DNA of 64,000 bases, from contig DASVTU010000026.1 of NCBI GenBank assembly GCA_036387415.1, forward strand, positions 1-64,000, in the 5' to 3' direction. Source of the stretch: DASVTU01 sp036387415 (GTDB lineage Bacteria > Acidobacteriota > Blastocatellia > Pyrinomonadales > Pyrinomonadaceae). A model generated the notes under the pieces. That model made no database searches. It was not told the DNA's origin and worked only from the letters and a program-made list of their open reading frames with translations. How positions within the stretch are numbered: position 1 is the stretch's first letter; the number at the start of each line of letters is the position of its first letter. Of this stretch, positions 20,113 to 29,404 are shown piece after piece. The position numbers and the translations under genes were made by a program.

Positions 20113-21627
20113 ATGAACTTTCTCGGCATAGATGTCGGGACGGGCGGGTCGCGCGCCGTCGTCATCGACACGCATGGCGGCATTGTTGCCGCAGCGACAA
20201 TTGAACACGCGCCGTTCGCGTCGCCGCGCACGGGATGGGCTGAGCAGGACGCGCGGGATTGGTGGCGTGCGTCGGCTGCCGCCGTCCGCGCCGTGCTGGC
20301 GACCGATGGCGAGGTGCGCGCAGAGGAAATCGGCGCCGTCGGCTTCTCCGGTCAGATGCACGGCGCTGTGCTCTTGGACGCGCGCGACGAGCCTTTGCGC
20401 CCGTCGATTATCTGGTGCGACCAGCGCACCGAAGCGCAGTCGCGTGCGCTCGCAGAGAAGGTCGGCGTCTCACGTCTCATCGAGCTTACGAACAACCCTC
20501 CGCTCACCAACTTCACGCTCACCAAGATGCTGTGGGTGCGCGAGCATGAACCTGAAACATGGAAGCGTACGCGCGCCCTGCTTCTGCCGAAGGATTACGT
20601 GCGGCTGCGACTGACGGGAGACCGCGCGACGGACGTGGCGGACGCCTCTGGCACGCTCCTCTTCGATGTCGCTAATCGCAGATGGTCTGCGGAGATGTCG
20701 GCGGCCACCGAGATTGACGTGCGGATGCTGCCGCGCGCGTATGAATCAATGGAAGTGACGGGCAGCGTCTCGACAGCGGGCGCGGAAGCGACGGGACTAC
20801 GCGCGGGAACTCCGGTCGTCGCGGGCGCGGGCGACCAGGCGGCGGGCGCGGTCGGGATGGGCATCGTGCGCCCCGGCGCGGTGAGCGCCACCATCGGCAC
20901 ATCGGGCGTCGTCTTCGCCGCGACCGACCGACCCGCGCTCGACCCAAAGGGACGCGTGCACACCTTCTGCCACGCCGTGCCGGGGCGCTGGCACGTGATG
21001 GGCGTCACGCAGGCCGCAGGACTTTCTCTGCGTTGGTTCCGCGACCAGTTCGGCGCGAATCCTTCCGGCGCGCACGACGCTTACGAGCGGCTGATGGAAG
21101 AAGCAGCGAGCGTGCCTGCGGGCGCGGACGGCGTTCTCTGGGCACCATACTTGATGGGCGAGCGCACCCCGCATCTCGACCCGCACGCACGCGCCGCGCT
21201 CACGGGCTTGGCCGCCAGCCACACACGCGCGCACGTCGTCCGCGCCATACTTGAGGGCGTCGCCTTCTCCCTGCGCGACACCTTCGAGATATTCAAGGAG
21301 ATGAACGTACCCGTCGAAAACGTGCGGCTCGGCGGTGGCGGCGCACGCTCCGCGCTCTGGCGGCAGATACAGGCGGACGTTTATGGCCGTGTCGTCGAAA
21401 CCGTGGAGGCCGAAGAGGGCGCGGCCTACGGAGCGGCGCTGCTGGCGGGAGTCGGCGGCGGTGCATGGGCTTCGGTTGACGAGGCGTGCAAGGCTGTGGT
21501 CAGGGTCGCGTCCAGCGTCTCGCCGGACAACTCGGCGTTGGAGTTAATGAACAGACAATACGGAAGGTTTCGCGCACTCTATCCGGCACTACGCGCCGTC
21601 GCGGACGGCAACGACTTTCAAACATAG
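20113..21627 (+). CDS. xylB: Xylulokinase
   Basis: Phosphorylates D-xylulose to xylulose-5-phosphate, the step after xylose isomerase. FGGY kinase fold: N-terminal LGIDVGTGGSRAVV, FSGQMHG (78-84, diagnostic for xylulokinase), catalytic Asp in GAGDQAAGAVG, ATP site ATIGTSGVVFA and C-terminal VRLGGGGARSALWRQIQADV. About 504 residues, normal. Start ATG 20113 is directly preceded by GGAGGAGGCGGG; an upstream in-frame GTG at 20086 would add nine residues. It lies downstream of GH16 on the plus strand, not in the xylA transcript, so isomerase and kinase are expressed divergently from one intergenic region. Confidence 0.95.
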   Translation: MNFLGIDVGTGGSRAVVIDTHGGIVAAATIEHAPFASPRTGWAEQDARDWWRASAAAVRAVLATDGEVRAEEIGAVGFSGQMHGAVLLDARDEPLRPSIIWCDQRTEAQSRALAEKVGVSRLIELTNNPPLTNFTLTKMLWVREHEPETWKRTRALLLPKDYVRLRLTGDRATDVADASGTLLFDVANRRWSAEMSAATEIDVRMLPRAYESMEVTGSVSTAGAEATGLRAGTPVVAGAGDQAAGAVGMGIVRPGAVSATIGTSGVVFAATDRPALDPKGRVHTFCHAVPGRWHVMGVTQAAGLSLRWFRDQFGANPSGAHDAYERLMEEAASVPAGADGVLWAPYLMGERTPHLDPHARAALTGLAASHTRAHVVRAILEGVAFSLRDTFEIFKEMNVPVENVRLGGGGARSALWRQIQADVYGRVVETVEAEEGAAYGAALLAGVGGGAWASVDEACKAVVRVASSVSPDNSALELMNRQYGRFRALYPALRAVADGNDFQT

Positions 21628-21676
21628 AACGCCCCTCAAACATAGAAGACATTTATCGTCTCAACAACCCACGAAC

Positions 21677-24244
21677 ATGCACACTGTGAAAAACTGCTTA
21701 ACGACATTCGCTTTCCTGCTGCTCATGGCCTACGGCGTTCGCGCCGAGACACAACGCGGTTCAGAGCGCGAAGAGAAAATCAGAATCAATCTCGAAAGTG
21801 GCTGGCGTTTCCGCGAGGCGGGCAAGGATGCATGGCACACGGCGACCGTACCCGGCTGCGTGCACACAGACCTGCTCGCCAACAAATTGATAGACGACCC
21901 CTTCTACCGCGACAACGAGCAGAAGTTGCAGTGGATTGGCAAGACCGATTGGGAGTATCAGACGACTTTCAACGTCTCGCCGGAACTTCTCAGTCGGCAG
22001 CACGTCGAACTCGTCTTCGAGGGACTGGATACTTATGCCGAAGTCTTCCTCAATGGCGTCTCCGTGCTCAAGGCCGACAACATGTTTCGCACATGGCGTG
22101 CAGACGCTAAAGCGACGCTCAAGGCCGGAAGCAACTCTCTCGTCATACGCTTCCGCTCGCCGGTCAACGAAGTGCTGCCCGTGATGGCGAAGATGAGCTA
22201 CCAACTGCCGTCGCCCAACGATCAGGGCGAGAAGACCAGCCCGCACACGCGCAAAGCGCCCTACCATTACGGATGGGACTGGGGGCCGCGCTTCGTGACG
22301 AGCGGCGTCTGGAAGCCCGTCCACATCGAAGCATGGAACGGCGCGCGTATCGCTGACCTCCATGTCTCGCAGAAGCGTGTCAACAGTTCCGCCGCCGATT
22401 TGACGGCTGAAGTAGAAATTATCTCTGACGCTGCCATCGAAGCGACCGTGATTGTGGATGACCTAACGAGCAGACGCGTCGCGGCTCAAAGCAAAGTTCG
22501 GCTCACGGCTGGCACGAACCGCGTGCCACTGAATTTCGTTATCGCGCGCCCTGCGCTCTGGTGGCCGAACGGCCTCGGCGCGCAACCCCTCTACAGATTC
22601 AGGGCGCGTCTGTTGATGAATGGACGGCTGACCGACGTGGCGCGTGTGCGTACGGGACTCCGTTCGTTGGAGTTGCGACAGCAGCCCGACCAGTGGGGCA
22701 AGAGTTTCGAGTTTCGCATCAACGGTGTGCCAGTCTTCGCCAAAGGCGGCAACTGGATTCCGGCTGACAGTTTTCCCACGCGCGTCACCAGAGAGAAGTA
22801 TCGTCACATGCTCGCATCCGTCCGCGACACGAACATGAACATGCTGCGCGTCTGGGGCGGCGGGATTTACGAGTCGGACGAGTTTTATGAACTCTGCGAC
22901 GAGATGGGCATCCTCGTCTGGCAGGATTTCATGTTCGCGTGCGCGATGTATCCGGGCACGCCGGAGTTTTTAGAGAACGTCCGCGCCGAAGCGACGGATA
23001 ACGTCAAGCGTCTGCGGAACCACCCTTCGCTCGTCATCTGGGCGGGCAACAACGAGGTCGAAACTGCGTGGCAGCACTGGGGATGGAAGCAGAGCCTCCC
23101 GGCCTCGCTGTGGGATGATTACCTGAAAATCTTTCACGGCGTGTTGAAAGAGGTCTGCGCCGCGCTCGACCCGGAACGTCCTTACTGGCCTAGCTCGCCG
23201 AGTTCCAATCTGGAAGACGACCCCGACTCCGAAAAGATAGGCGACGTGCATTTCTGGCGCGTCTGGCACTTCGCCGAGCCGTTCACCAACTACGAGCAGC
23301 AGTTCCCGCGTTTCATGAGCGAATACGGCTTCCAGTCGTTCCCGCAAATCGAGACGGTCAGCACCTACACGCTGCCCTCCGAGCGCGACATCGAATCGCG
23401 CGTTATGCTGGCGCACCAACGCCACCCGCGCGGCAACCAGTTAATCCGCGAATACATGCTGCGCGAGTATCCTGCGCCGAAAGATTTCGAGTCTTTCCTC
23501 TACGTCAGTCAGGTCTTACAGGCCGAGGGCATCAAGATTGGTGCGGAGCATTTCCGACGCAGCATGCCGCGCAACATGGGTTCGCTCTACTGGCAGATAA
23601 ACGACTGCTGGCCTGTCGCCTCCTGGTCGGGCATTGATTACTACGGTCGCTGGAAGGCGCTCCACTACTACGCACGACGTTTCTACGACGACCTGCTCCT
23701 CAGCTCTCAGAGGGACAAAGACGCCATCAACTTTTACGTCGTCTCCGACCGCACCGAGGCGACTCCGGCGCAGTTGCGCGTCAGCCTCTTGGACTTCGAC
23801 GGGCGCGTTCTGACGAGTACAGTCAGGAACGTAACGGTCGCGCCGCTCAAGAGTAATTCATACTTGAGCATCCCGCTCAGAGACTTGTTACAGGGCAGAG
23901 ATACAAAGAGCATGATGCTCTACGGCGAACTAATTGTGGGCGGCAAGGCGGCTTCAAGCAACAGCTATTTCTTCGAGCCCTACAAGAATCTGTCCGCGCC
24001 GACGGCGCGCATCAGCACTACGCCGACGCCGACGCGCGGAGGGTTCAAAATCACTTTATCCTCCGACAAATTCGCTAAGGCCGTCTATCTCTCTGTGCCG
24101 GACGCGGACGGATTCTTTTCCGATAACTACTTCGACCTCGTTCCGGGGAAGACGGTCGAAGTGGAATTTCGACCACGCACACGCCTGACACTCGCCGAGC
24201 TTCGCGGACGACTCAAGGTGCGCTCGATGAGCGACGCCTTCTGA
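21677..24244 (+). CDS. GH2 beta-mannosidase, exported
   Basis: Exo-enzyme releasing mannose from manno-oligosaccharides. A signal peptide (about 1-23) is followed by VPGCVHTDLLANKLIDDPFYRDN (61-80), which typifies beta-mannosidases among GH2 enzymes, then WEYQTTF, the HYGWDWGPRFVTSG stretch (197-210) and GGNWIPADSFPTRV. Acid/base Glu460 is in WAGNNEVE and the nucleophile Glu549 in FMSEYGFQSFP. 855 residues, normal. It starts 49 bp after xylB and may be co-transcribed with it; the ribosome binding site is weak. With GH5 and GH27 in the window it suggests (galacto)mannan use in addition to xylan. Confidence 0.94.
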   Translation: MHTVKNCLTTFAFLLLMAYGVRAETQRGSEREEKIRINLESGWRFREAGKDAWHTATVPGCVHTDLLANKLIDDPFYRDNEQKLQWIGKTDWEYQTTFNVSPELLSRQHVELVFEGLDTYAEVFLNGVSVLKADNMFRTWRADAKATLKAGSNSLVIRFRSPVNEVLPVMAKMSYQLPSPNDQGEKTSPHTRKAPYHYGWDWGPRFVTSGVWKPVHIEAWNGARIADLHVSQKRVNSSAADLTAEVEIISDAAIEATVIVDDLTSRRVAAQSKVRLTAGTNRVPLNFVIARPALWWPNGLGAQPLYRFRARLLMNGRLTDVARVRTGLRSLELRQQPDQWGKSFEFRINGVPVFAKGGNWIPADSFPTRVTREKYRHMLASVRDTNMNMLRVWGGGIYESDEFYELCDEMGILVWQDFMFACAMYPGTPEFLENVRAEATDNVKRLRNHPSLVIWAGNNEVETAWQHWGWKQSLPASLWDDYLKIFHGVLKEVCAALDPERPYWPSSPSSNLEDDPDSEKIGDVHFWRVWHFAEPFTNYEQQFPRFMSEYGFQSFPQIETVSTYTLPSERDIESRVMLAHQRHPRGNQLIREYMLREYPAPKDFESFLYVSQVLQAEGIKIGAEHFRRSMPRNMGSLYWQINDCWPVASWSGIDYYGRWKALHYYARRFYDDLLLSSQRDKDAINFYVVSDRTEATPAQLRVSLLDFDGRVLTSTVRNVTVAPLKSNSYLSIPLRDLLQGRDTKSMMLYGELIVGGKAASSNSYFFEPYKNLSAPTARISTTPTPTRGGFKITLSSDKFAKAVYLSVPDADGFFSDNYFDLVPGKTVEVEFRPRTRLTLAELRGRLKVRSMSDAF

Positions 24245-24586
24245 GCATCGCCTCCACGCGCGTCATCGGTCGAAGCGATGCTTAACGGCTATGGTCAGTC
24301 GTTTCCACGCACGTCGGCGGGCGATAGGGCTTGCACATGTACGTGATAACAGATGTGTTAGAAAATCTTTTTCTCGGCTATAATCCGCCCATCGCGTTTT
24401 CAATCCACAAGTTCTAATTCGGGAAGCACAAACTTATAACCAATCGACCGAGTTGGACGCACGTCCCACTCCGGCGATGTGGGACATCATCCACAATTAG
24501 CCGCGACGGTCTATGACTGACGAGGCACGCGTAGTCTTCAAGCGAGTGATGGAGCGGGTGATTTTACGGAGAGTTAAGAACCACAG
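24245..24586. other. 342-bp gap between beta-mannosidase and GH97
   Basis: No gene is seen. An 8-bp inverted repeat (24244-24251 with 24275-24282) follows the mannosidase stop codon but lacks a T-run. A perfect -10 hexamer TATAAT lies at 24379-24384 with no convincing -35 at 16-18 bp; it could start the GH97 transcript with a ~200-nt leader. No copy of the 11.67-kb operator was found here. Confidence 0.4.
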
Positions 24587-26758
24587 ATGCAAATAAAAAT
24601 CTTTGTCCTTTTCGTTTTGCTTATGAGCGTCAACACAGCATTTGCCCAAAGCATTGAGTCGCCGGACAAGAAGTTATCGCTCGCTTTCGCGTTGACCGCC
24701 ACGGGCGAGCCGACCTATCAGTTGTCGTTCAATGGTCGGGCGGTGGTGAAAAAAAGCAGGCTCGGCATCGAGTTGAAAGACCAACCCGCTTTGACCAAAG
24801 GCTTCACGATGGCGAAGACGGACACGTCGCAGGCGGACGAGACGTGGGAGCCTGTCTGGGGCGAAACCAGGCGGATTCGCAATCACTACAACGAACTTGC
24901 GGTCACGCTCCGCCAGCCTTCGTCTCCGTCGCCGGGCGAACGGACGTTGACGCTCAGATTCCGCCTGTTCAACGACGGGCTAGGCTTTCGTTATGAAATC
25001 CCCGCGCAAGACGGGTTGAAATATTTCATCGTTTCGGATGAAAAGACTGAATTCAACTTGACGGGCGACCACAAGGCATTCTGGATTCCCGGCGATTACG
25101 ACACCAACGAATACACCTATTCGACGACAAAGCTCAGCGAGGTGGACGCCTCAAGAGGAAAGCTGGCGACGGAAATCTCCGTCAGGTCGCTCATCTCTCC
25201 CAACGCCGTCCAGACGCCCTTGATGATGAAAACATCCGAAGGGCTGTACATCAACATTCATGAGGCAGCATTAATCAACTACCCCGCCATGAATTTGATG
25301 CTGGACAAACAGACCTACACGCTCTCGTCGCATCTGGTGCCAGATGCCGTCGGCAACAAGGCATATTTACAGACACCGTCCAAGACCCCTTGGCGCACTG
25401 TTGTAGTCAGCGACCGCGCGGCTGACATCCTCACCTCCAAGCTCATCCTGAATCTCAACGAGCCTTCCAAAATCCGCGACGCGGGCGCATGGGTGAAGCC
25501 ACAGAAGTACGTCGGCATCTGGTGGGAGATGCACGTCGGCAAAGCCACATGGAACTACTCTGCGGACGCAGGCAACATAAATTTAGCCGAGACTGATTGG
25601 AAGAGTCTGAAACCGAGCGGCAAGCATGGCGCGACTACCGAGAACACAAAGAGGTACATTGATTTCGCCGCCCGCCACGGCTTCGACGGCGTGTTGGTGG
25701 AGGGTTGGAATGTAGGATGGGAAGACTGGTTCGGCAACTGGAAAGACGAGGTTTTCGACTTCATGACACCCTACCCGGATTACGATGTCGTCGCGCTCCA
25801 AAAGTACGCCGCCGACAAGGGCGTCAAACTCGTCATGCATCATGAGACTTCCGCGTCCGTCTCGAATTACGAGCGGAGGATGGACGAAGCCTACCGCTAC
25901 ATGAAACAGCATGGCTACGACACGGTGAAGACCGGTTACGTAGGTCGAATCATTCCGCGCGGCGAGCACCACGATGGACAGTGGATGGTCAACCATTACG
26001 TCAGAGTCGCGGAGAAGACCGCGCAGTATAAAATCATGCTCGACGCGCATGAGCCTGTGCGACCGACAGGCTTGCAGCGCACCTACCCGAACTGGCTCGC
26101 CTCCGAAGCGGCGCGGGGCAATGAGTTCAACGCGTGGAGTTCGGGCAATCCGCCGGAGCACGAAACTATCCTGCCCTTCACGCGCCTGATGGGTGGCCCG
26201 ATGGACTACACGCCCGGAATTTTCCAGATTAAGCTCGACCACTACCAGCCCGGCAAAAAAGAGCAGGTGCACACGACGCTGGCTAAACAGTTGGCTCTCT
26301 ACGTGACCATGTACAGCCCTTTACAGATGGCCGCCGACCTGCCGGAAAACTACGAGCGGTTCGTGGACGCGTTCCAGTTTATCAAAGACGTGGCGGTCGA
26401 TTGGGACGACACCAGAATACTTGAGGCCGAGCCGGGCGATTATCTGACGATAGCACGCAAGGCGAGGAACCGTGATGAGTGGTACGTCGGTGCTATCACG
26501 GACGAGCAGGCGCGCACGGCAAACGTCCCTTTGAATATCCTCGCGCCGAAGCGTTCATACGTCGCAACGCTCTACGCCGATGCCTCGGACGCTCACTGGG
26601 AAAGAAATCCGATGGCGTACAAGATTGAGAGTTTTCTGGTTAATGACCAGACCACGCTGAAAGTTGCGCTGGCGAGCGGCGGCGGCGCGGCCATCAGTCT
26701 CCGGCCAGCGTCCGCCGACGACATGAAGAAATGGAAGCCGTATAAAGTCGCACTCTGA
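24587..26758 (+). CDS. GH97 alpha-glucosidase/alpha-galactosidase (SusB-like), exported
   Basis: Calcium-dependent exo-alpha-glycosidase. The signal peptide ends near AQSIESPD, a junction typical of GH97 (IxSPDxxL begins the mature domain). The N-terminal super-sandwich domain is followed by the barrel with GIWWEMHVGKATW, GFDGVLVEGWNVGWEDW and LMGGPMDYTPGIF. The NPPEHETILPFTR stretch carries the glutamate used by inverting, SusB-like members, favouring alpha-glucosidase over the retaining alpha-galactosidase branch. 723 residues, normal. RBS-like GGAGAG lies upstream of ATG 24587. It is followed 51 bp later by a TPR protein. Confidence 0.92.
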   Translation: MQIKIFVLFVLLMSVNTAFAQSIESPDKKLSLAFALTATGEPTYQLSFNGRAVVKKSRLGIELKDQPALTKGFTMAKTDTSQADETWEPVWGETRRIRNHYNELAVTLRQPSSPSPGERTLTLRFRLFNDGLGFRYEIPAQDGLKYFIVSDEKTEFNLTGDHKAFWIPGDYDTNEYTYSTTKLSEVDASRGKLATEISVRSLISPNAVQTPLMMKTSEGLYINIHEAALINYPAMNLMLDKQTYTLSSHLVPDAVGNKAYLQTPSKTPWRTVVVSDRAADILTSKLILNLNEPSKIRDAGAWVKPQKYVGIWWEMHVGKATWNYSADAGNINLAETDWKSLKPSGKHGATTENTKRYIDFAARHGFDGVLVEGWNVGWEDWFGNWKDEVFDFMTPYPDYDVVALQKYAADKGVKLVMHHETSASVSNYERRMDEAYRYMKQHGYDTVKTGYVGRIIPRGEHHDGQWMVNHYVRVAEKTAQYKIMLDAHEPVRPTGLQRTYPNWLASEAARGNEFNAWSSGNPPEHETILPFTRLMGGPMDYTPGIFQIKLDHYQPGKKEQVHTTLAKQLALYVTMYSPLQMAADLPENYERFVDAFQFIKDVAVDWDDTRILEAEPGDYLTIARKARNRDEWYVGAITDEQARTANVPLNILAPKRSYVATLYADASDAHWERNPMAYKIESFLVNDQTTLKVALASGGGAAISLRPASADDMKKWKPYKVAL

Positions 26759-26809
26759 GGTAACACTAAGCGGCTTTACTCTTTAACTTTCAATTCGGGG
26801 AGCAAGGTG

Positions 26810-27880
26810 ATGAGAAATTTGCGACACCGACTCAGCATCGCCGCCGTCAGCGAGCGACTCGCCCCGACGACCGTCTTCCAGTTCGTCTTAATCGTGCTCC
26901 TGCTCTCTGTCGCCCCGGCAAGCGCGCAGACGCAACGCGAGGGAGGCTTGCGTCCAATCAAACTCATTGTCATCAGCGGTCGCGTCTCGCTCACCAACGA
27001 CAGACCCGCGCCGCGTGTGCGTGTCAGGCTCTCAAGTTCGACTGGCATCAGCCGCGAGACGTTGACGAGCGACAGTGGAAGGTACGAGTTCACAGAGGTT
27101 CCGCCGGGAAGCTACAACGTCGCCGCAACCAGCCTGACGGACTCAACCCTCACATCTGATTCGGTAAGGATAGACACGAACCAGAGCGTGACGGGAATCA
27201 TGAACGTCAATCTCTCCTTAGCTGATGCCGCCCCGCGCCACACTGGCGGCAAGGAGAAGACGGGCGTTATCACGTTGGCCGAAATCGAACAGAAGGTGCC
27301 GAAGGATGCGCGCAAGGCTTTCAAGCGCGGACTTGAGTTGAAGAACGATTCTCAAATGGCCGGGGCGTTGGAGAATTTCGACCGCGCCATCACGCTCTAC
27401 CCGGAATACTTTCAGGCGCTCACCGAACGCGGCGACATCTACGTCTCGCAACGCGAACTCGTCAAGGCGGCTGCCGACTTCGACCGCGCGCTCAAGGCCA
27501 ATGGCCGTTATGAGCCAGCCTTACGCGGCGCGGGCTACTGCAAACTCGAAGGCAAGGAGTTTGCACAGGCCGCTACTTACTTGGAGCAGGCCGCGACAGC
27601 CGACCCCGCCAACGCCACCACACTTCTCCTGCTCGGCATCTCCAACCTCGAACTCGACCGCCGCGAGCCTGCACGACAGGCGCTAGAGCAGGCGCTCAAG
27701 ATTGACGCTCTGCGCGCCATCAGGGCACACATTCACCTCGCCAACCTGTATGCGCGCGAGCACCAATACAGGAGGGCTGCTGACGAACTACACATTTATC
27801 TAGAGTCCGTACCAACAGACCCCGGCGCTGATGAGTTAAGGAAAATAGAAGCTCAATGGCGCGCACGTCCTGACAAGTGA
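26810..27880 (+). CDS. Secreted TPR protein with N-terminal carboxypeptidase-regulatory-like domain
   Basis: Function unknown. Residues about 20-43 form a signal sequence ending in PASAQ. Residues about 60-125 fit a carboxypeptidase D regulatory-like beta-sandwich (SGRVSLTNDRPAPRVRVRL, then GRYEFTEVPPGSYNVAAT), the same kind of domain that starts the TonB receptor at 31-35 kb. From about 165 on there are at least five tetratricopeptide repeats (FKRGLELKNDSQMAGALENFDRAI, split; YFQALTERGDIYVSQRELVKA; LEQAATADPANATTLLLLG). Probably a periplasmic or envelope scaffold. A GTG at 26807 and ATG at 26810 are adjacent; ATG is chosen. It follows GH97 closely, so the two may share a transcript. No catalytic residues seen. 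Confidence 0.8.
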   Translation: MRNLRHRLSIAAVSERLAPTTVFQFVLIVLLLSVAPASAQTQREGGLRPIKLIVISGRVSLTNDRPAPRVRVRLSSSTGISRETLTSDSGRYEFTEVPPGSYNVAATSLTDSTLTSDSVRIDTNQSVTGIMNVNLSLADAAPRHTGGKEKTGVITLAEIEQKVPKDARKAFKRGLELKNDSQMAGALENFDRAITLYPEYFQALTERGDIYVSQRELVKAAADFDRALKANGRYEPALRGAGYCKLEGKEFAQAATYLEQAATADPANATTLLLLGISNLELDRREPARQALEQALKIDALRAIRAHIHLANLYAREHQYRRAADELHIYLESVPTDPGADELRKIEAQWRARPDK

Positions 27881-27947
27881 AGGCCGCAGCATCGAATTAA
27901 GACATGGAAGACAAACGACTCGCTGCCTCGCCGCGTCACTTTACCGT

Positions 27948-29141
27948 TCAGCGCGATGGTCGTGGTCGCAGACCCAGAGCGGCGACCGTCCGTGCGTCCG
28001 GCGTCGTGCTTCCGTCTTTCTTGATGACGACGCTGAAACCGCCCGCGTAGTCCCACATCGCCCAACCGATGCCATGCCTTTCCAACGCCGTCCGCACGTC
28101 TTCTATCCAGCGCAGGCGTGCGGTCTCAGGCGCGAAAGTACGGTAGACGCCGAACTCGTTACATACGAGCGGCACATTGTGCTTGCGCGCCCAGGCGACG
28201 GCCAGCGCAATCTCTTTATCGACACGTACGGCGTCCCAACGCTCGTCACCATAGTGTTTGAGTGCCGCCTGCGCCGCCTGATTCTCTACGGTGGGAACGA
28301 GGCCGGAGACGAGTTCCGGGCTGGACGGGTACGGCAGGCCTTTGAGGTGCGGCCAGAAATCCGCTCCCCAAGTCGCGCCCTGATGCGTAAAGTTATGCGG
28401 CTCGTAGAAGTGAAAGTTGTAAATCACGTTGCGGTCGGCGAGGGGTTCGAGCAGCAGGAGTTGGTCTATCGAAGACCAGCGCGCGCCCGTCGCAATAATC
28501 GTGTGGCGCGGCGCGGCCTCGCGGATGGCGGCAGCCACGCGCGCCTGAATCCCTATCCAACGGTAGGCGTCCTCGACCATCGGCTCGTTGAGTATTTCGA
28601 GGAACAGCCGTTCGGCGTCGCGCGTTGAGAGGTGGCGTGCGAGCGCGCGCCAGAAATCGTTGAAGGCCGCGACCGCGCGGTCGTCCGTCCGCAGTCTGAT
28701 TTTGAACTCGTCCGAAGGGTGTATATCAACGACGACCGCGAGGCCGCTGGCGAGCAGCATGTCGAGCGCGGCGTCAAGTTGGACGAGGTATGCGGGCTTG
28801 AGACGCGTCGCCGCAGATTCGTCCATGAGCGGCGCGGGTTCGATGGTGAACCTCACGTGGTCGAAGCCGAGACTCTTGATGAGCGCGATGTCGCGTTCCG
28901 TGGTGTGCGTTTTGAGATGTGTCTCGGAGTAGTCGCGGCGCGGCGACTGTGCGAACCAGTGGCTCAAGTTGATGCCGCGACGCAGGCGTGCGAGCCTCGA
29001 CGCGGGGACTCCCGTCGATGGCGGCATCACGCGACTCTCTCTCTCGGCGGCATGGGAGCGGACGACGCCCGTGTTGAGAACCGACGGCAAAAAGGCCGAT
29101 AACACGGAGACGAAAAGCGCGAAGGCAAGTTTTCTTTGCAT
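27948..29141 (-). CDS. GH5 endo-glycanase (cellulase/mannanase superfamily), exported
   Basis: Endo-acting retaining glycosidase. A signal peptide (about 1-32) is followed by RGINLSHWF (55-63), HVRFTIEPAP, VVVDIHPSD (137-144), the acid/base Glu186 in LEILNEPM, YNFHFYEPHNFTHQG (241-255) and the nucleophile Glu329 in LVCNEFGVYR. 397 residues, one catalytic domain without a binding module. GH5 covers cellulases, mannanases and xyloglucanases; the subfamily cannot be settled by eye. It is convergent with the TPR gene (67-bp gap) and divergent from the CIA30-like gene. Confidence 0.9.
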   Translation of the reverse strand: MQRKLAFALFVSVLSAFLPSVLNTGVVRSHAAERESRVMPPSTGVPASRLARLRRGINLSHWFAQSPRRDYSETHLKTHTTERDIALIKSLGFDHVRFTIEPAPLMDESAATRLKPAYLVQLDAALDMLLASGLAVVVDIHPSDEFKIRLRTDDRAVAAFNDFWRALARHLSTRDAERLFLEILNEPMVEDAYRWIGIQARVAAAIREAAPRHTIIATGARWSSIDQLLLLEPLADRNVIYNFHFYEPHNFTHQGATWGADFWPHLKGLPYPSSPELVSGLVPTVENQAAQAALKHYGDERWDAVRVDKEIALAVAWARKHNVPLVCNEFGVYRTFAPETARLRWIEDVRTALERHGIGWAMWDYAGGFSVVIKKDGSTTPDARTVAALGLRPRPSR

Positions 29142-29264
29142 AAAAGTATTATTAGCAGGAGCGGCGCGGCGCGGTAAAGAGCTTCGAGTCGCGCATGTCG
29201 CTGCGGACTATTAAGAGTTGGAATTGAACGGAGATAAGGCCGCGCAGTCGCGTCTGTTGCTTCA

Positions 29265-29305
29265 ACGCATAGCACGCAAACTTTACGCATAGCAACGCAA
29301 ACTTT
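29265..29305. repeat. Two tandem 20/21-bp repeats upstream of the CIA30-like gene
   Basis: ACGCATAGCACGCAAACTTT (29265-29284) is followed directly by the same unit with one inserted A (29285-29305). They lie in the divergent region between GH5 and the CIA30-like gene, about 100 bp before the latter's start. A TATAAT hexamer is at 29333-29338. The repeats may be paired regulator sites or simple slippage products. Confidence 0.7.
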
Positions 29306-29404
29306 ATCTGTCTGCCATTGAACTCTAAGAAGTATAATCGGCTGCTGCACCGTCCAGCCCGACGACATAGGGCGGCGCGCGAAACCCACCAACGGAGATA
29401 TTCA

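Noticed and set aside
24244..24282. Inverted repeat after the beta-mannosidase as an intrinsic terminator
   Set aside because: Only 8 bp of stem with a 23-nt loop and no following T-run.
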